A program made the position numbers and the translations under genes. This document shows, piece by piece, positions 22,230 through 32,850 of a stretch of DNA of 64,000 nucleotides. The number at the start of each line of letters is the position of its first letter. Positions within the stretch are counted from its first letter, which is position 1. Under the pieces are notes generated by a model that did no database searches, was not told the DNA's origin, and worked only from the letters and a program-made list of their open reading frames with translations. Source of the DNA: Mesotaenium endlicherianum (taxonomy: Eukaryota; Streptophyta; Zygnematophyceae; Zygnematales; Mesotaeniaceae); contig WELA01010214.1 of assembly GCA_009602735.1 (NCBI GenBank), positions 608,976-672,975 of the forward strand, in the 5' to 3' direction.

Positions 22230-22941
22230 TGTATTGAATCAGTATATTGGTAGATGTAATATTCATTTTTATATAATAGCTAAATAAGTTCAGCTTGCTG
22301 AACTTTAGTAAATATTTAGTCTGTTGGACTTTATATAATTACTAGTTTAATGACTCAGTCGAAAGCAGTAGGCTGAAGTCAACTTAGGTCAGCTTGCTGA
22401 CACATTCTTTGACAGCCAGCTGACATTTGTACTCAGTAGCAGCGAATTGCCTAGATATGCATCTAAGTGTGATATGCTAGATGAATGGCCAGATGACATC
22501 CTTTGGATGGATGGCGATTCGAGATGATGGGAGATGGTAGTGGATTTGGTTAACCGAGGTCCTACCAACGTAGTTAACTTCCGCGTAGGGGGTGCCATTG
22601 CACTTGCCGTTGAACAGTCTACTCATTCCATGTACATATGCTAGACATTGCTCTCGAGTTCGGCATTCAAAAACGAGGCCAACTCTTTGGTACTGCTTAC
22701 TGAGAGATATCTGAATCCAAGGCGAGAAGCCATTGATACGCACTGCCTTCTAGCCTTGCTTATGTATGAGTTTACTGATTGCTTTATTGATGCGAGTTTA
22801 CTTGCATTTGACTTGCGAGTATTGTCCACTGCTAGTGTGTTGTCTTTGTTGTTTACTCAGTTAAAAGAAAATACAATAAAGATTACTGGTTGATATAAAG
22901 ATCTCCATTAATTGTTATTCGTCTATTGGTAAGTCGATTCA
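22230..22941 (+). repeat. Family B LTR between pol relic and gag fragment
   Basis: It starts TGTATTGAATCAG and matches other B LTRs along its length. It ends GTCGATTCA, about four bases short of the usual terminus, and passes directly into B gag sequence. The left flank is a B ORF3 start and the right flank a B gag lacking its first part, so it joins two internal regions. Confidence 0.8.
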
Positions 22942-23378
22942 GATGAGGTAGCTGCTGTTGCTACAGTCGCAAAACAACAGGCTGAGGAGGAGAGAGTCAG
23001 ATTAGGAGCCGAACGATTAGCAAAAGCTGCTGAAGATTCAGAAAGGAGGGAAGGGCAGCCAGCGGACGAGCGCACTGTTGAAAAACTTATGGCAGCAAGG
23101 GCCAATGTTCTGAACCCACCTCCTGCTGTACAACTCAATGTGCCTCTAGGTCAAATTTGTGAGCGGATGAATGCGGCAGGAATTGCTGCTGCAGGAGCAA
23201 GAGGGAATGATGAGGACACTACTCAGCGAGTGGATACCACTGCTGCTGCTGCATTTGCTGGACTCCCACCTCAGAGTGTAGCTCTGGGAGCATTATTGTT
23301 TAAATGCGATCGCAAATGGCGAGCATATATCAGTCCCAACAGGAGGACAAAAGGATCATTATGACTTTGTTGCGTGAC
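22942..23378 (+). pseudogene. Family B gag fragment, left piece
   Basis: It encodes the Ala/Glu-rich N-terminal part of B Gag (QAEEERVRLGAERLAKAAED, RANVLNPPPAVQLNVPLGQI). Primer site, leader and about the first 50 gag codons are missing at the junction with the LTR. The frame is interrupted at 23378 by insertion of B1. The next 48 nt of this gag reappear at 38871-38918. Confidence 0.8.
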
Positions 23379-23701
23379 TGAAACGAATTGGCTTACCAAA
23401 TAGGCGATTAACAGTTAATAAAGATCTTTATATCAGCAAGTAATCTTTATGGTATTTTCCGTTAACTGGTTTAACGGCAAAGGACAACACGCTAGCAGTG
23501 GACAATACTCGTCAGTCAAATGCGAGTAAACTAGCATCAATAATGCAAATCAGTTTACTCATACATAAGCAAGGTTAGAAGACAGTGCGTATCAATGGCT
23601 TCTCGCCTTGGATTCAGATCTCTCTCAGTAAGCTGTACAAGAGAGTTGGCCTCGTTTCCGAATCCGAACTCGAGAGCAATGCCTAACATATGTACATGAA
23701 A
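23379..23701 (-). repeat. B1 3' LTR, distal part
   Basis: The last 323 bp of the B1 3' LTR in minus orientation. The plus-strand left edge TGAAACGAATTGG corresponds to the LTR end. It is separated from the proximal part (30385-30780) by element C. Confidence 0.85.
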
Positions 23702-24202
23702 TGTAGTGATTTGAGTTATTATACATTAGTTTGCATATATTTTAATGTTTTCAAATATGTTTGAAGTAGTATGGTGTGGAGTCAAGTGTGAATAGGTACT
23801 CTAGTAACTTGGTTCATGTCCTTTGAACCTTCCAAGGCATTTTCGAAGTTAGAGGAAAGACCTAGAAGAACTCCATGTGGCAAAAGTCATGTGCCATTTT
23901 TAGGTCAAAAGGACATGTGTACATTATTCTAGAAAGAGGTGGCAAGTTTTGGGATGTGTTGGGTGCCAACACATCAACATACACCTTCCTAGAAATTACT
24001 TATGTAGCAAGTATATAAACAAGAGCTAGAACATAGAAAGACATTCCAGAATCACTCTTGTACTTGCCAAAATCCAGAAATATATTAACTTTCAAGAAGC
24101 CATCTCTCTTTCAAGAAGCTACCACTTGTGTTCAAAGATCCTTGTCTTGAATAGATAAAGTATTCTGTTTTACTAAGTACTTTATCTATCTGTTTCACTA
24201 CA
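23702..24202 (+). repeat. Element C 5' LTR
   Basis: 501 bp from TGTAGTGATTTGAG to CTGTTTCACTACA, with terminal inverted TGTAGTG/CACTACA. A TATATAAA box lies at 24012-24019, about 190 bp from the 3' end, the usual place for the LTR promoter. Confidence 0.95.
24012..24019 (+). promoter_or_regulatory. TATA box in element C 5' LTR
   Basis: TATATAAA is followed about 30 bp downstream by the presumed transcription start region. The same box is retained in the 3' LTR. Confidence 0.5.
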
Positions 24203-24203
24203 G

Positions 24204-24215
24204 TGGTATCGGAGC
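24204..24215 (+). other. Element C primer-binding site
   Basis: TGGTATCGGAGC begins one base after the LTR. It is complementary to the 3' end of initiator tRNA-Met, apart from one position relative to the common plant site. Confidence 0.85.
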
Positions 24216-24239
24216 TAGGCACTTTGGTAGCACAAGAAG

Positions 24240-25520
24240 ATGGCCGATCCTCAAGACCAACAGCAAGCTTTCGAAGGAAGCCCTTCCTCTCCAAGACACC
24301 CTCCTCCAGCGCCGATGGGAGAGCCCACTCAAGAAAATCTGCAACAACAAGAAGCACCACAAGGAGGAGCACACCCTCCTCCAGCGTCGATGGGAGAGCC
24401 TACTCAAGGAAATCTCCAACAACAAGAAGCACCACAAGGAGGAGCACCGTCAAATCCCGTGGCAGCCGCTATAGCAAAGTTGACCCCACCACAAGGAGTT
24501 CCCGCAAATGAGTGGGCAGCCTTCCTAATGACCGTCCACAACCAAGTGGGCTTGGCCACCTATGAAGCAACCGTGCAAGCGTCAAGAGAAGCTATGGCTG
24601 CCATGGTTGCCCCTATTGCGAGCAATGCTCAAAATCCAGCCCCGGCTCAAGCGCCTCCACAAGAGCCAACGAGAGCAAGGAAACTCATCAAGCCCGGCAA
24701 ACCCGACACTTTCAACCCCGGGAAAGGTGCCAACCTGAATTTATGGCTCTACCAAGTGGAGACGTACCTCGCATTCCTTGAAGTACCCGAGGAGGACTAC
24801 GTTCCCTTTGCCGTTACCTTACTTAGAGGAGCAGCAACATCATGGTGGCGTAACTATCAAGCGGCTATATATCAAGCTATGGCGCACCCCATGCTCGGCC
24901 AAGAGCCCCCACCATCATATGCAAGATGGGCAGATTTTCGTGAGGCCCTCAAGAAGCAATTCATGCCCATCAATGCGGAGAAGATTGCCCGAGGAAAGCT
25001 CCACCATCTCAAGCAAACGACGTCCGTTCAAGAGTATACATCCAGATTTCACGCCCTCACTCTTGAGATCCCCAACATGTCTCTCGAGGAGAAGATTGAC
25101 CGCTACATCTTTGGCCTCAAACCCAAGGTGGCAAAGGAAGTGGAGTTACGCGACTTGACGGACTTCTCAAAGATCATTGAAGTGGCCCAAAAGGTGGATA
25201 CCTTGGATTTCAAGCACTCCGTGCCTTCATCTTCACGGGTACCGACGACGCGGGTGTACGCAGCCCCTTCCACATCCGAATCTGGACCCACACCCATGGA
25301 AATCGGAGTTATTAAAAGGGACCCCGCGGCTGCCCGGAAGAGTGGAAGACCCTCCAATGACACTTATGATGCAAGAAACCAGCAAGGAGTGAAAGCAAGA
25401 CTCTCCCCGGCTGAAAAAGAAGCTCTCATGACGGCTGGACTATGCTTTTATTGCAAGGAAAAGGGCCATCGTGCACTTTCATGCCCCAAAAAGTTGTCAA
25501 AAAACGGACAGCGCCGGTAG
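24240..25520 (+). CDS. gag: Element C Gag
   Basis: 426 aa, forming the particle and nucleocapsid of the retrotransposon. The N-terminal 20 residues are followed by two tandem copies of a 25-residue Pro/Gln-rich unit (24297-24371 and 24372-24446). The Retrotrans_gag capsid region follows ([34 protein letters not shown]). A CCHC knuckle, [14 protein letters not shown], is at residues 402-415. The start chosen is the first ATG after the primer site, 24 nt downstream of it. The frame ends at TAG inside a hairpin, just after a -1 slippery heptamer leading into pol. It is uninterrupted and probably functional. Confidence 0.93.
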   Translation: MADPQDQQQAFEGSPSSPRHPPPAPMGEPTQENLQQQEAPQGGAHPPPASMGEPTQGNLQQQEAPQGGAPSNPVAAAIAKLTPPQGVPANEWAAFLMTVHNQVGLATYEATVQASREAMAAMVAPIASNAQNPAPAQAPPQEPTRARKLIKPGKPDTFNPGKGANLNLWLYQVETYLAFLEVPEEDYVPFAVTLLRGAATSWWRNYQAAIYQAMAHPMLGQEPPPSYARWADFREALKKQFMPINAEKIARGKLHHLKQTTSVQEYTSRFHALTLEIPNMSLEEKIDRYIFGLKPKVAKEVELRDLTDFSKIIEVAQKVDTLDFKHSVPSSSRVPTTRVYAAPSTSESGPTPMEIGVIKRDPAAARKSGRPSNDTYDARNQQGVKARLSPAEKEALMTAGLCFYCKEKGHRALSCPKKLSKNGQRR

Positions 25521-28500
25521 GCCAGGAGCCTACCACCCCAAGACCCACTTCACGAGAAGGCAACACGCCAAGTGAGGTGGAGACCCCCGTTGAAGACGAC
25601 GTTCCAGCCCCAATGAGTTTGAGAGGTTACCTTGGAGGAGAGAAGGTCCACATCTTGGTGGATAGCGGAGCTCAAGGCAACTTCATTGCTGCAGATTTTG
25701 CCACCAAGCACGGTATTACTATGCGAACTCTTGACCACGACGAGGAGATTATGATGCCCGATGGATTCTCCTATACTACCCCTTCCAAGAAGACGTACCC
25801 CTTGGCACTCTCTATCAAGTCCTTCAAGGATAGAGTAGTGTTCTCCCCCATGCAATTGGGCAAGTACGACGTCATCCTAGGGACGCCTTGGTTGACCAAG
25901 CACAACCCCCAAGTTGATTGGAGGACCGGTACTATCAAGATCAAGAATGACATCACTTCAAGAATCTGTATTTTGCGCGCAATCCAGAATATCCAGACCC
26001 AAGACATCCAGAAGCCGGCACACGAGATACTATTGTCCGCCCTCCAACTCAAGAGACTTGTGAGGAAGGGACACGAGCTTCTTTTGGCCTTGATCACGCC
26101 AAAAGACATCAAGAAAGACATCGAGAGTCAAGAAGGCAGCCCCGTTCCCAAGGAGATACAAGAAGTCTTAGAGGACTACAAAGAAGTGTTCTCCCCGGAA
26201 TTGCCCAAGGGCCTACCCCCCAAAAGATTCGTAGACCACAAGATAGAGTTGGAGCCCGGAAGCAAGCCCATCTCTCGGCCTACGTTCAAAATGTCATACA
26301 CGGAGCTAGACGAAGTCAAGAAGCAAATCAAGGAGCTACTGGAGCATGGCTTCATTCGACCTAGCAAGTCGCCATTTGGAGCCCCGGTGCTATTTGTCAA
26401 GAAGAAAGATGGTACCTTGAGGATGTGTGTGGACTATCGCGCCCTCAACAAGATCACCATCAAGAATCGATACCCGCTGCCGCGCATGGATGAGCTCATG
26501 GACCGGCTGGTTGGAGCCAAGTACTTCACGAAGATTGACTTACGGAGCGGCTACCACCAGATTCGCATCGCAGAACCGGACATAGAGAAGACGGCATTCA
26601 GGACAAGATATGGACATTTTGAGTTCATGGTCCTGCCATTTGGACTCACCAACGCGCCAGCAACTTTCATGACTATGATGAACACCATATTTCAGCCCAT
26701 GTTGGACAGATTTGTGGTGGTATTCATCGATGACATCCTTATCTACAGCAAGACCCTTGAAGAGCATGCGAGACACTTGAAAGAAGTCCTTGAAGTATTG
26801 AAGCAAAACAAGCTGTTTGCGAAGGAGTCAAAATGCGAGTTTGCCAAACAAGAAGTGGAGTTCCTAGGTCTCCACGTGACTGCTGATGGCATCAAGATAG
26901 ACCCCAAGAAGACCACGGTGGTGGAGGAATGGCCAACCCCCACGACCAAGAAAGAACTCCAGTCATTCTTGGGATTTGCCAATTGGTACAGAAAATTCAT
27001 CCAAGGCTTCTCGCACATAGCAGCCCCCCTGACAGATCTACTCAAGAAGGACAGGCTATATACATGGACCGAGAAAGAGGAAGAGGCATTTCAAGAGTTA
27101 AAGCGAAGATTGACCACATCCCCGGTGCTCACACTCCCAAGTCCAAACCCAGATTGGCCCTTCCACGTCATCACCGATGCATCTTCCTATGCAATAGGAG
27201 CAATCCTGCTTCAAGACCAAGGCAAGGGACTGCAGCCCATCGCCTACGAGTCAAGGAAGCTAAATCCAGCCGAGCAAAATTATACAACCACGGAGCGAGA
27301 GGCATTGGCGATTGTACATGCCTTGAAGGTTTGGCGCTGCTACGTTGAAGGACGCAAAGTACTGGTCACCACGGACCACGAGGCGTTAAAGCACCTCCAA
27401 ACGCAGCCGTATCTCTCAAGGAGACAAGCAAGATGGAGCGGATACTTGCAACAATACAACATCACGATTCAGTACCAGCCCGGCAAGACAAACCCGGCTG
27501 ACCCCCTCTCAAGACTGCAATTAAATGCAGTGATGGTATCCCTGAAGACAGATCTGGAAGCTCGATTTTCAGCCGCCTATGAAAGAGACCCTTACTACAA
27601 GAACGGAGAAGCAGCCTTGGACCCATGCAAGAAGCAAGAAGGCAATTATTGGGTGAGGCAAGATACGGGCCAGAGATGTGTTCCTAATGACTTAGACCTC
27701 CGGCTCTTGCTTCTACGAGAAGCACACGACAACCCTCTTGGAGGACACTTTGGAATCCTAAGGACCACGGGCGTTCTAGCTAGGACTTATTGTTGGCCAG
27801 GCATGTCTAAGCAAGTCAAGGAGTACTGCAGGAGCTGTGACACATGCCAAAGAATCAAGCCATCATCGCAAAAGGCGGGAGGACTCCTCCAACCACTACC
27901 AATCCCCGAAAGACAATGGACGGACATCTCAATGGACCTTATCGTGGACTTGCCCGTGACACCTCGAGGCCATAATGCAATACTCACGGCGGTGGACAGA
28001 CTTACCAAGATGGCTCATTTTATTCCCACGACGACTAAGGCTACAGCACCACAACTTGCAAGACTCATCTTTGACAACATCTTCCGACTCCATGGACTAC
28101 CATCAAGAATTGTGTCAGATAGAGATCCAAGATTCACAAGCCATTTCTGGAAAAATCTCTTCAAGAACTTGGGTACATCGCTGGATATGTCTACTGCCTA
28201 CCACCCACAATCAGATGGGCAAACCGAGCGTATGAATCGTACCCTAAAGACCTCTCTAAAGGCCTACGTGTCTACCCTCGAGCAAGACTGGGACATGTAC
28301 TTGACCCCCCTCGAGTTTGCCTACAACAACACTACGCAGGCCTCTACCCAAGAGTCCCCATTCTTCCTCAACTATGGCTTCCATCCGACCACGCCACTGA
28401 GCTTCACGGCTGGCCATGATGAAGTACCTGCAGCCACAGATTTTATGGAGACATTAGAAGCAGCCCTTACAGCAGCGAAGAAAGCTCTACAACACGCGCA

Positions 28501-29107
28501 AGATGCTCAAGCAAGAGTGGCGAACAGATCCAGAAGAGAAATTACGTACAGAGTGGGTGACAACGTGTTACTATCATCCAAGAACATTTCCCTGAACAAC
28601 AGGCCTGCCGGCAGCAAGTTCTCTCCCAAGTATTTGGGACCCTTCAAGATTATCCAGCAAGTCAACCCCGTTGCTTTCAAGCTAGAACTTCCCCAGACTA
28701 TGCACATCGACCCCGTATTCCACGCTTCCCTCTTCAAGCCATATGTGCAACCCGACAACAAGTTCCCAGGACGTGTGACAACCCCACCAGCCCCAACAAT
28801 AGTGGATGATCATTTGGAGTACGAAGTGGAAGACATAGTGGCTATGAGAAATTTCAGGAGACAGCAGCAATACTTGATCAAGTGGAAAGGATATCCAGAT
28901 TCGGAGAATAGTTGGGTGGCGGCGCACTACCTTGACAAAGTTCAGAGAAAGTTGAAGCGCTTCCATGCCGCCAACCCCCATCTTGGACCAGCCCCAAGTC
29001 TCTCTACTAGAAGCCCGAAGACTTCAGGGAGGCAGCCTGCCACCATCAAGAAGCAGCAGAAGACCCCTTGGAGGCAGCCTGCAAGAACAAGAAAGAGGAA
29101 AAATTGA
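25442..29107 (+). CDS. pol: Element C Pol: protease, RT, RNase H, integrase, chromodomain
   Basis: 1221 codons open without a stop, overlapping gag by 79 nt in the -1 frame; translation probably enters by frameshifting rather than at the first ATG. Protease has VDSGAQ near residue 74 and VILGTPWL later. RT covers about residues 260-480 with FIDD near 428. RNase H ([24 protein letters not shown]) covers about 565-700. Integrase has an HHCC zinc region at about 758-810 and a core with [17 protein letters not shown] and SDGQTERMN for the D-D-E triad. A GPF/Y-like segment precedes a chromodomain at about 1125-1177 ([22 protein letters not shown]) with the aromatic cage positions kept. This order and the chromodomain define a chromovirus. 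Confidence 0.95.
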   Translation: MLLLQGKGPSCTFMPQKVVKKRTAPVGQEPTTPRPTSREGNTPSEVETPVEDDVPAPMSLRGYLGGEKVHILVDSGAQGNFIAADFATKHGITMRTLDHDEEIMMPDGFSYTTPSKKTYPLALSIKSFKDRVVFSPMQLGKYDVILGTPWLTKHNPQVDWRTGTIKIKNDITSRICILRAIQNIQTQDIQKPAHEILLSALQLKRLVRKGHELLLALITPKDIKKDIESQEGSPVPKEIQEVLEDYKEVFSPELPKGLPPKRFVDHKIELEPGSKPISRPTFKMSYTELDEVKKQIKELLEHGFIRPSKSPFGAPVLFVKKKDGTLRMCVDYRALNKITIKNRYPLPRMDELMDRLVGAKYFTKIDLRSGYHQIRIAEPDIEKTAFRTRYGHFEFMVLPFGLTNAPATFMTMMNTIFQPMLDRFVVVFIDDILIYSKTLEEHARHLKEVLEVLKQNKLFAKESKCEFAKQEVEFLGLHVTADGIKIDPKKTTVVEEWPTPTTKKELQSFLGFANWYRKFIQGFSHIAAPLTDLLKKDRLYTWTEKEEEAFQELKRRLTTSPVLTLPSPNPDWPFHVITDASSYAIGAILLQDQGKGLQPIAYESRKLNPAEQNYTTTEREALAIVHALKVWRCYVEGRKVLVTTDHEALKHLQTQPYLSRRQARWSGYLQQYNITIQYQPGKTNPADPLSRLQLNAVMVSLKTDLEARFSAAYERDPYYKNGEAALDPCKKQEGNYWVRQDTGQRCVPNDLDLRLLLLREAHDNPLGGHFGILRTTGVLARTYCWPGMSKQVKEYCRSCDTCQRIKPSSQKAGGLLQPLPIPERQWTDISMDLIVDLPVTPRGHNAILTAVDRLTKMAHFIPTTTKATAPQLARLIFDNIFRLHGLPSRIVSDRDPRFTSHFWKNLFKNLGTSLDMSTAYHPQSDGQTERMNRTLKTSLKAYVSTLEQDWDMYLTPLEFAYNNTTQASTQESPFFLNYGFHPTTPLSFTAGHDEVPAATDFMETLEAALTAAKKALQHAQDAQARVANRSRREITYRVGDNVLLSSKNISLNNRPAGSKFSPKYLGPFKIIQQVNPVAFKLELPQTMHIDPVFHASLFKPYVQPDNKFPGRVTTPPAPTIVDDHLEYEVEDIVAMRNFRRQQQYLIKWKGYPDSENSWVAAHYLDKVQRKLKRFHAANPHLGPAPSLSTRSPKTSGRQPATIKKQQKTPWRQPARTRKRKN
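25499..25534 (+). promoter_or_regulatory. -1 ribosomal frameshift signal between gag and pol
   Basis: The heptamer A AAA AAC occupies 25499-25505, with gag codons AAA and AAC in the correct phase. A 10-nt spacer follows, then a perfect 7-bp stem, GGTAGGC (25516-25522) and GCCTACC (25528-25534), with a 5-nt loop. The gag TAG stop (25518-25520) lies in the 5' arm. Slipping back one base enters the pol frame, which is exactly -1 relative to gag. Function is inferred from these matches to known -1 signals. Confidence 0.75.
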
Positions 29108-29876
29108 CATTAGACACTCTTCTCTTCTCGCAGTTTCTGGACAGAAAACTAAAACTGCTACTGGTAATAGGTCTCTGCATAATAAATTCTGAAAATTTAC
29201 CTGGCTGTAGTCCATGAGTAGCCGGTCATTTAGAGTCCAAGTTTGCTCAATTTGGAGCACTGGTGAGAGAGATATGATGCTCTAAGTAGAAGGGGGTCAG
29301 GCTGCTGGCATTGTTAGGGCAGAATATGCCTTCTGACATTGTGCCCTCCCCTGAACTTGGAATGCTCTGAAACTCAAGACTCTGGTAGAACATCTTACAG
29401 CGCCCAGTTTGAGACTTAGTTTGCAGAATTTGGAGAAGTATAGAAGGACTTATGATTTTCAGAAGTTTCTGCACAGATTTGGAGGAGTGCCTACTCTCTC
29501 AGCTCTCAACGACACTCCAGAAATGAGAATGCTCTCAAATTTGGTGACCCGGTAGAGTTCTCCGACGCGGTCCGTCTGGCACTCGAATTTTCAGATTTGG
29601 AGCAGTTCTGTGGCCGCTATGAATTTTTGAGTTCGTGGCAGATTCTGGGCCAACTTGTACAATTTTCTTTATCATTAAGGAGTAGGCTAGCCAATAAGGT
29701 CACACCACCTACGACCTTGCCTAGTCTACCTTACATGTGTAGCACCTGACTTGGCGCCTTTGACTAGTCCTCTTCACATGTGTGGCATCTGACTTGAAAC
29801 TGTTGACTAGTTTGCTCCACATGTGTAAGACCTGACTTGACGCGCCGAGACGTCGCTTTTTCTATCGGGGGGGTGA
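29108..29876 (+). other. Element C 3' non-coding region with tandem repeat and polypurine tract
   Basis: No ORF follows pol in C, unlike family B. A 43-bp tandem unit containing ACATGTGT...CCTGACTTG...TTGACTAGT recurs at 29733, 29776 and 29819 (the last copy partial). A G-rich polypurine tract (about 29867-29873) precedes the 3' LTR and would prime plus-strand synthesis. Confidence 0.7.
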
Positions 29877-30379
29877 TGTAGTGATTTGAGTTATTATATA
29901 TTAGTTTGCATATATTTTAATGTTTTCAAATATATTTGGAGTAGTATTGTGTGGAGTCAAGTGTGAATAGGTACTCTAGTAACTTGGTTCATGTCCTTTG
30001 AACCTTCCAAGGCATTTTCGAAGTTAGAGGAAAGACCTAGAAGAACTCCATGTGGCAAAAGTCAAATGTGCCATTTTTAGGTCAAAAGGACATGTGTACA
30101 TTATTCTAGAAAGAGGTGGCAAGTTTTGGGATGTGTTGGGTGCCAACACATCAACATACACCTTCCTAGAAATTACTTATGTAGCAAGTATATAAACAAG
30201 AGCTAGAACATAGAAAGACATTCCAGAATCACTCTTGTACTTGCCAAAATCCAGAAATATATTAACTTTCAAGAAGCCATCTCTCTTTCAAGAAGCTACC
30301 ACTTGTGTTCAAAGATCCTTGTCTTGAATAGACAAAGTATTTTGTTTTACTAAGTACTTTATCTATCTGTTTCACTACA
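29877..30379 (+). repeat. Element C 3' LTR
   Basis: 503 bp with the same ends as the 5' LTR. It differs by about six substitutions and a 2-nt indel, counted by eye. Confidence 0.95.
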
Positions 30380-30780
30380 TGGAATGAGTTTACTGTTCAA
30401 CGGTCAGTGCGATGGCACCGCCTACCCGGGAGTTAACCACGTTGGTAGGATCTCGGTTAACCAAATCCACCGCCATCTCCCATCATCCCGAATCGCCATC
30501 CATCATAGGGATGTCATCTGGCCATTCATCTAGCATACCACACTTAGATGCATATCGAGGCAATTCGCTGCTATCGAGTACGGAAGTCAGCTGGCTGTCA
30601 AAGAATGTGTCACCAAGCTGACTTAAGGTGACCTCAGCCTGCTACTTTGGGCCTGAGTCATTAAACTGATATTAAGTATAAAGTCCAGCAGACTGATTGT
30701 TAAGTAGAGTTCAGCAGGCTGAACTTATTTAACTATATTATTTAAATGAATATTATCAACCAGTATACTGATTCATTACA
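30380..30780 (-). repeat. B1 3' LTR, proximal part
   Basis: The first half of the B1 3' LTR in minus orientation, ending on the plus strand in ACTGATTCATTACA. 30380-30384 is the element C target duplication. With 23379-23701 it adds up to about 720 bp, the length of the intact B1 5' LTR. Confidence 0.88.
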
Positions 30781-30815
30781 ATCCCTTCAACTTATCATGT
30801 TGTCGCCTCGACAAC
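30781..30815 (-). other. B1 polypurine tract and upstream hairpin
   Basis: On the minus strand the perfect hairpin GTTGTCG-AGG-CGACAAC (30815-30799) is followed by AAGTTGAAGGGAT and then the LTR. The same arrangement precedes the 3' LTRs of B2 and D. Confidence 0.7.
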
Positions 30816-30942
30816 ACTATCACTAATAACAGCGTGCTGTCCCTCGTATCCCCAGCCTGCTGCCCTTAGGAGGGAGATGCTCCTGAGGCCCTATGCTCAG
30901 GGGAGCCAGACCTCCTCCTGTCTTGGGGTCTTCTGAAGCCTG

Positions 30943-32526
30943 TCAGAGAGGAAGTTCCGTGTAAGGACCCCGCGGAGAACGCAGTAACTGGGCTGTTTCC
31001 TCCTGCACAGTCTGGAGGGAGGCAGCCTTCTCCTGGGCAGCCCTCAAACTGACAGGTACGTATACCGGCATCCCAGAAGGATGTTGCATGACATGAGCCA
31101 AGGGTACATGCCCTTTCTGCGAGGGAGATGCTGGCAGGCCTCTGGCTATCTCCCGAGCAGCCCTCCTGTCTGCTCTGTCTGACTGGGTCTCCTTGCCTGG
31201 AGATGGGGTCTGTCCTCTGGCAGTCCCCAGCCAAGTGATATCCTCCTCTTCAGCGAGTTGCTGCATGGCCAACCCCGTCTTCTCCCTTATAGGGGATGTG
31301 GCAGGCGTCAGGATCACGGCGGGGCTAGTGTCCTCCTCCTCGCCTTCCTCCTCGTCTTCCTCTGACTCCTCCTCCTCTCCGTCCCCGGGTTCCTCTGAGA
31401 CTTCTGGGCTCTCCTCTGTCCGCTGCTCCAGCTCTTCCCGAGAAAAAGAATATCCTACTGACCTTCCCCTTTTGGGTGCTGGTGGGGGCTGCTGAGTCCG
31501 GACCGCATAGAGGTCCTTTTCCCCCTGCTTACTTGCCCATTTGGCATAAGCGTGCTTCCCTTTGGAGAATGACTCTCGGGCCCTGCTTCTGTCCCCCTGC
31601 ATCTCTTGGCTCATGCAGTCTCTGACTCCATCCAATCTTGGGTCCCAAGCCGCAATGTGAGGGGGCAATACTATGTTCCCCTTTAGGTCTGTCAGGAAAT
31701 CCTCATCCGTCGCCCTGTCATTCTGCTGGTCCCTCATGTTGATGGTCATCCACCGCCAATCAGTGGGCTTTTGGAAGAAGGCAGCGTCTGTCTTTTTGAG
31801 AGTACAAGGGTACCAGTGCCCTGCAAAGTCCAGCTGACTGGTTTCCCTGGCCAAGAATTCCCAGCTCCTCCTCTCCACCTCATTGTACATGGCCTTGAAC
31901 CTGTTGTGGGGTGTTGAGTCCTTGAAGCTGTCCGCGTCCATGGGGATCATCCTGATGACCCTATCTGCCCCCCAGATACCAGGAATCGAGACAGCTCCTG
32001 CTTCGTTCACCTGGGCCATTGCCTTGGCCTCTCCGATGGTATATCCTACCATCCTGGCGTAATCGTGGTAGAGGAGGAGCCCTGTGCCGACCTCTATATA
32101 CTTGTCAAAGTTTTCGGATGTCTCCCCTTCCTTCTGGAGGATTTCCTTCTGCGACTCACTGCGACTTCTCTGGGCATACTTGAAGGCCTCCTCCAGTAGA
32201 TCAAAGCCCTTGCCCAGCACCGTGTAGCGGTAGCTGCTGATTCTCCTCTGTTCTTCTTCTTCAGCCTGCTGCTTCCGCTTCTCCTCAGCTTGCCTCTCCT
32301 CCTCTGCTTTCTTGGCCTCCTCTGCAGCTTTTCTGTCCATTTCTTCCTGCCTCAGTCTGGCCTGTTCCTCCTCCTCCTTCTTCTTCTGTGCCTCCCGCTG
32401 TTGTTGGAGTCGTTGTGATTCCCGAGCGGAGATGGAAGATGATTCGATGTCTCCACGGAATTGCAAGTATTCTGCATGTGCCTCTTCCGCCCTTCTCTTC
32501 CTCTTGAGTTCCGACTTTTGAGTCAT
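30943..32526 (-). CDS. B1 ORF3: accessory protein downstream of pol
   Basis: 527 aa, same strand as pol, lying between the chromodomain and the 3' LTR. Residues 1-97 are a highly charged Glu/Lys/Arg/Gln coiled-coil. A globular region covers about 99-345 with motifs HDYARMVGYT, IPGI, DSFKD, NEVERRSWEFLARE, HWYPC, PTDWRWMT, LPPHIAAWDPRL and SKGKHA. A strongly acidic run follows at about 369-399. A C-terminal motif GHVPLAHVMQHPSGMPVYV is at about 472-490. I see no signal peptide or membrane segment, so an envelope role is not supported. The ATG chosen (32526) lies directly after a splice-acceptor-like CAGG. A homologue is in B2 (53047). The family is unknown to me and I propose no function. Confidence 0.85.
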   Translation of the reverse strand: MTQKSELKRKRRAEEAHAEYLQFRGDIESSSISARESQRLQQQREAQKKKEEEEQARLRQEEMDRKAAEEAKKAEEERQAEEKRKQQAEEEEQRRISSYRYTVLGKGFDLLEEAFKYAQRSRSESQKEILQKEGETSENFDKYIEVGTGLLLYHDYARMVGYTIGEAKAMAQVNEAGAVSIPGIWGADRVIRMIPMDADSFKDSTPHNRFKAMYNEVERRSWEFLARETSQLDFAGHWYPCTLKKTDAAFFQKPTDWRWMTINMRDQQNDRATDEDFLTDLKGNIVLPPHIAAWDPRLDGVRDCMSQEMQGDRSRARESFSKGKHAYAKWASKQGEKDLYAVRTQQPPPAPKRGRSVGYSFSREELEQRTEESPEVSEEPGDGEEEESEEDEEEGEEEDTSPAVILTPATSPIREKTGLAMQQLAEEEDITWLGTARGQTPSPGKETQSDRADRRAAREIARGLPASPSQKGHVPLAHVMQHPSGMPVYVPVSLRAAQEKAASLQTVQEETAQLLRSPRGPYTELPL

Positions 32527-32850
32527 CCTGCTCAATCATAAACACAATGCAGTTAGTGAAGTCATGATATTTTGCCGCTACTGAGTGCCCTTGATGAAGA
32601 GGAACGCGATCGGGAGAGTTCCTAGTGTGGAATACCTGGTGTGAGTGAATATAAGGGAAAATTGAGTTAGAGAGCAAGTGAGTGTGAGCGCAGGTTGAGT
32701 GTGTAATATGGTGATCAGAGAATACCACTCCCTCCAACTTAATTTTAAAGGTGGGCTGCCTGTCACAACTGTCACTAACTGTCACATCCCCCTCCAACTT
32801 ATATGGAGACAGGACCTCCTGTCACCTTCCCATGTCTACTGAAGGGACAG

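Larger units (their letters stand above)
23702..30379 (+). mobile_element. Element C: young, apparently intact chromovirus
   Basis: A complete LTR retrotransposon: LTRs of 501 and 503 bp, initiator tRNA-Met primer site, gag, pol with chromodomain, a polypurine tract and target duplications TGAAA (23697-23701) and TGGAA (30380-30384, one mismatch). Comparing the LTRs by eye gives about six substitutions and one 2-nt indel, so insertion is recent relative to the other elements. Both gag and pol are open, and every catalytic motif I looked for is present. It inserted into the 3' LTR of B1. Confidence 0.95.

Noticed and set aside
24203-30379. CRISPR-like or satellite interpretation of repeated blocks in the nest
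   Set aside because: The direct repeats at 23702/29877 and similar pairs are LTRs with primer site, polypurine tract and target duplications.
30943-32526. ORF3 as a retroviral envelope gene
   Set aside because: No signal peptide or membrane-spanning segment is visible, and the N-terminus is a charged coiled-coil. Position alone does not support it.
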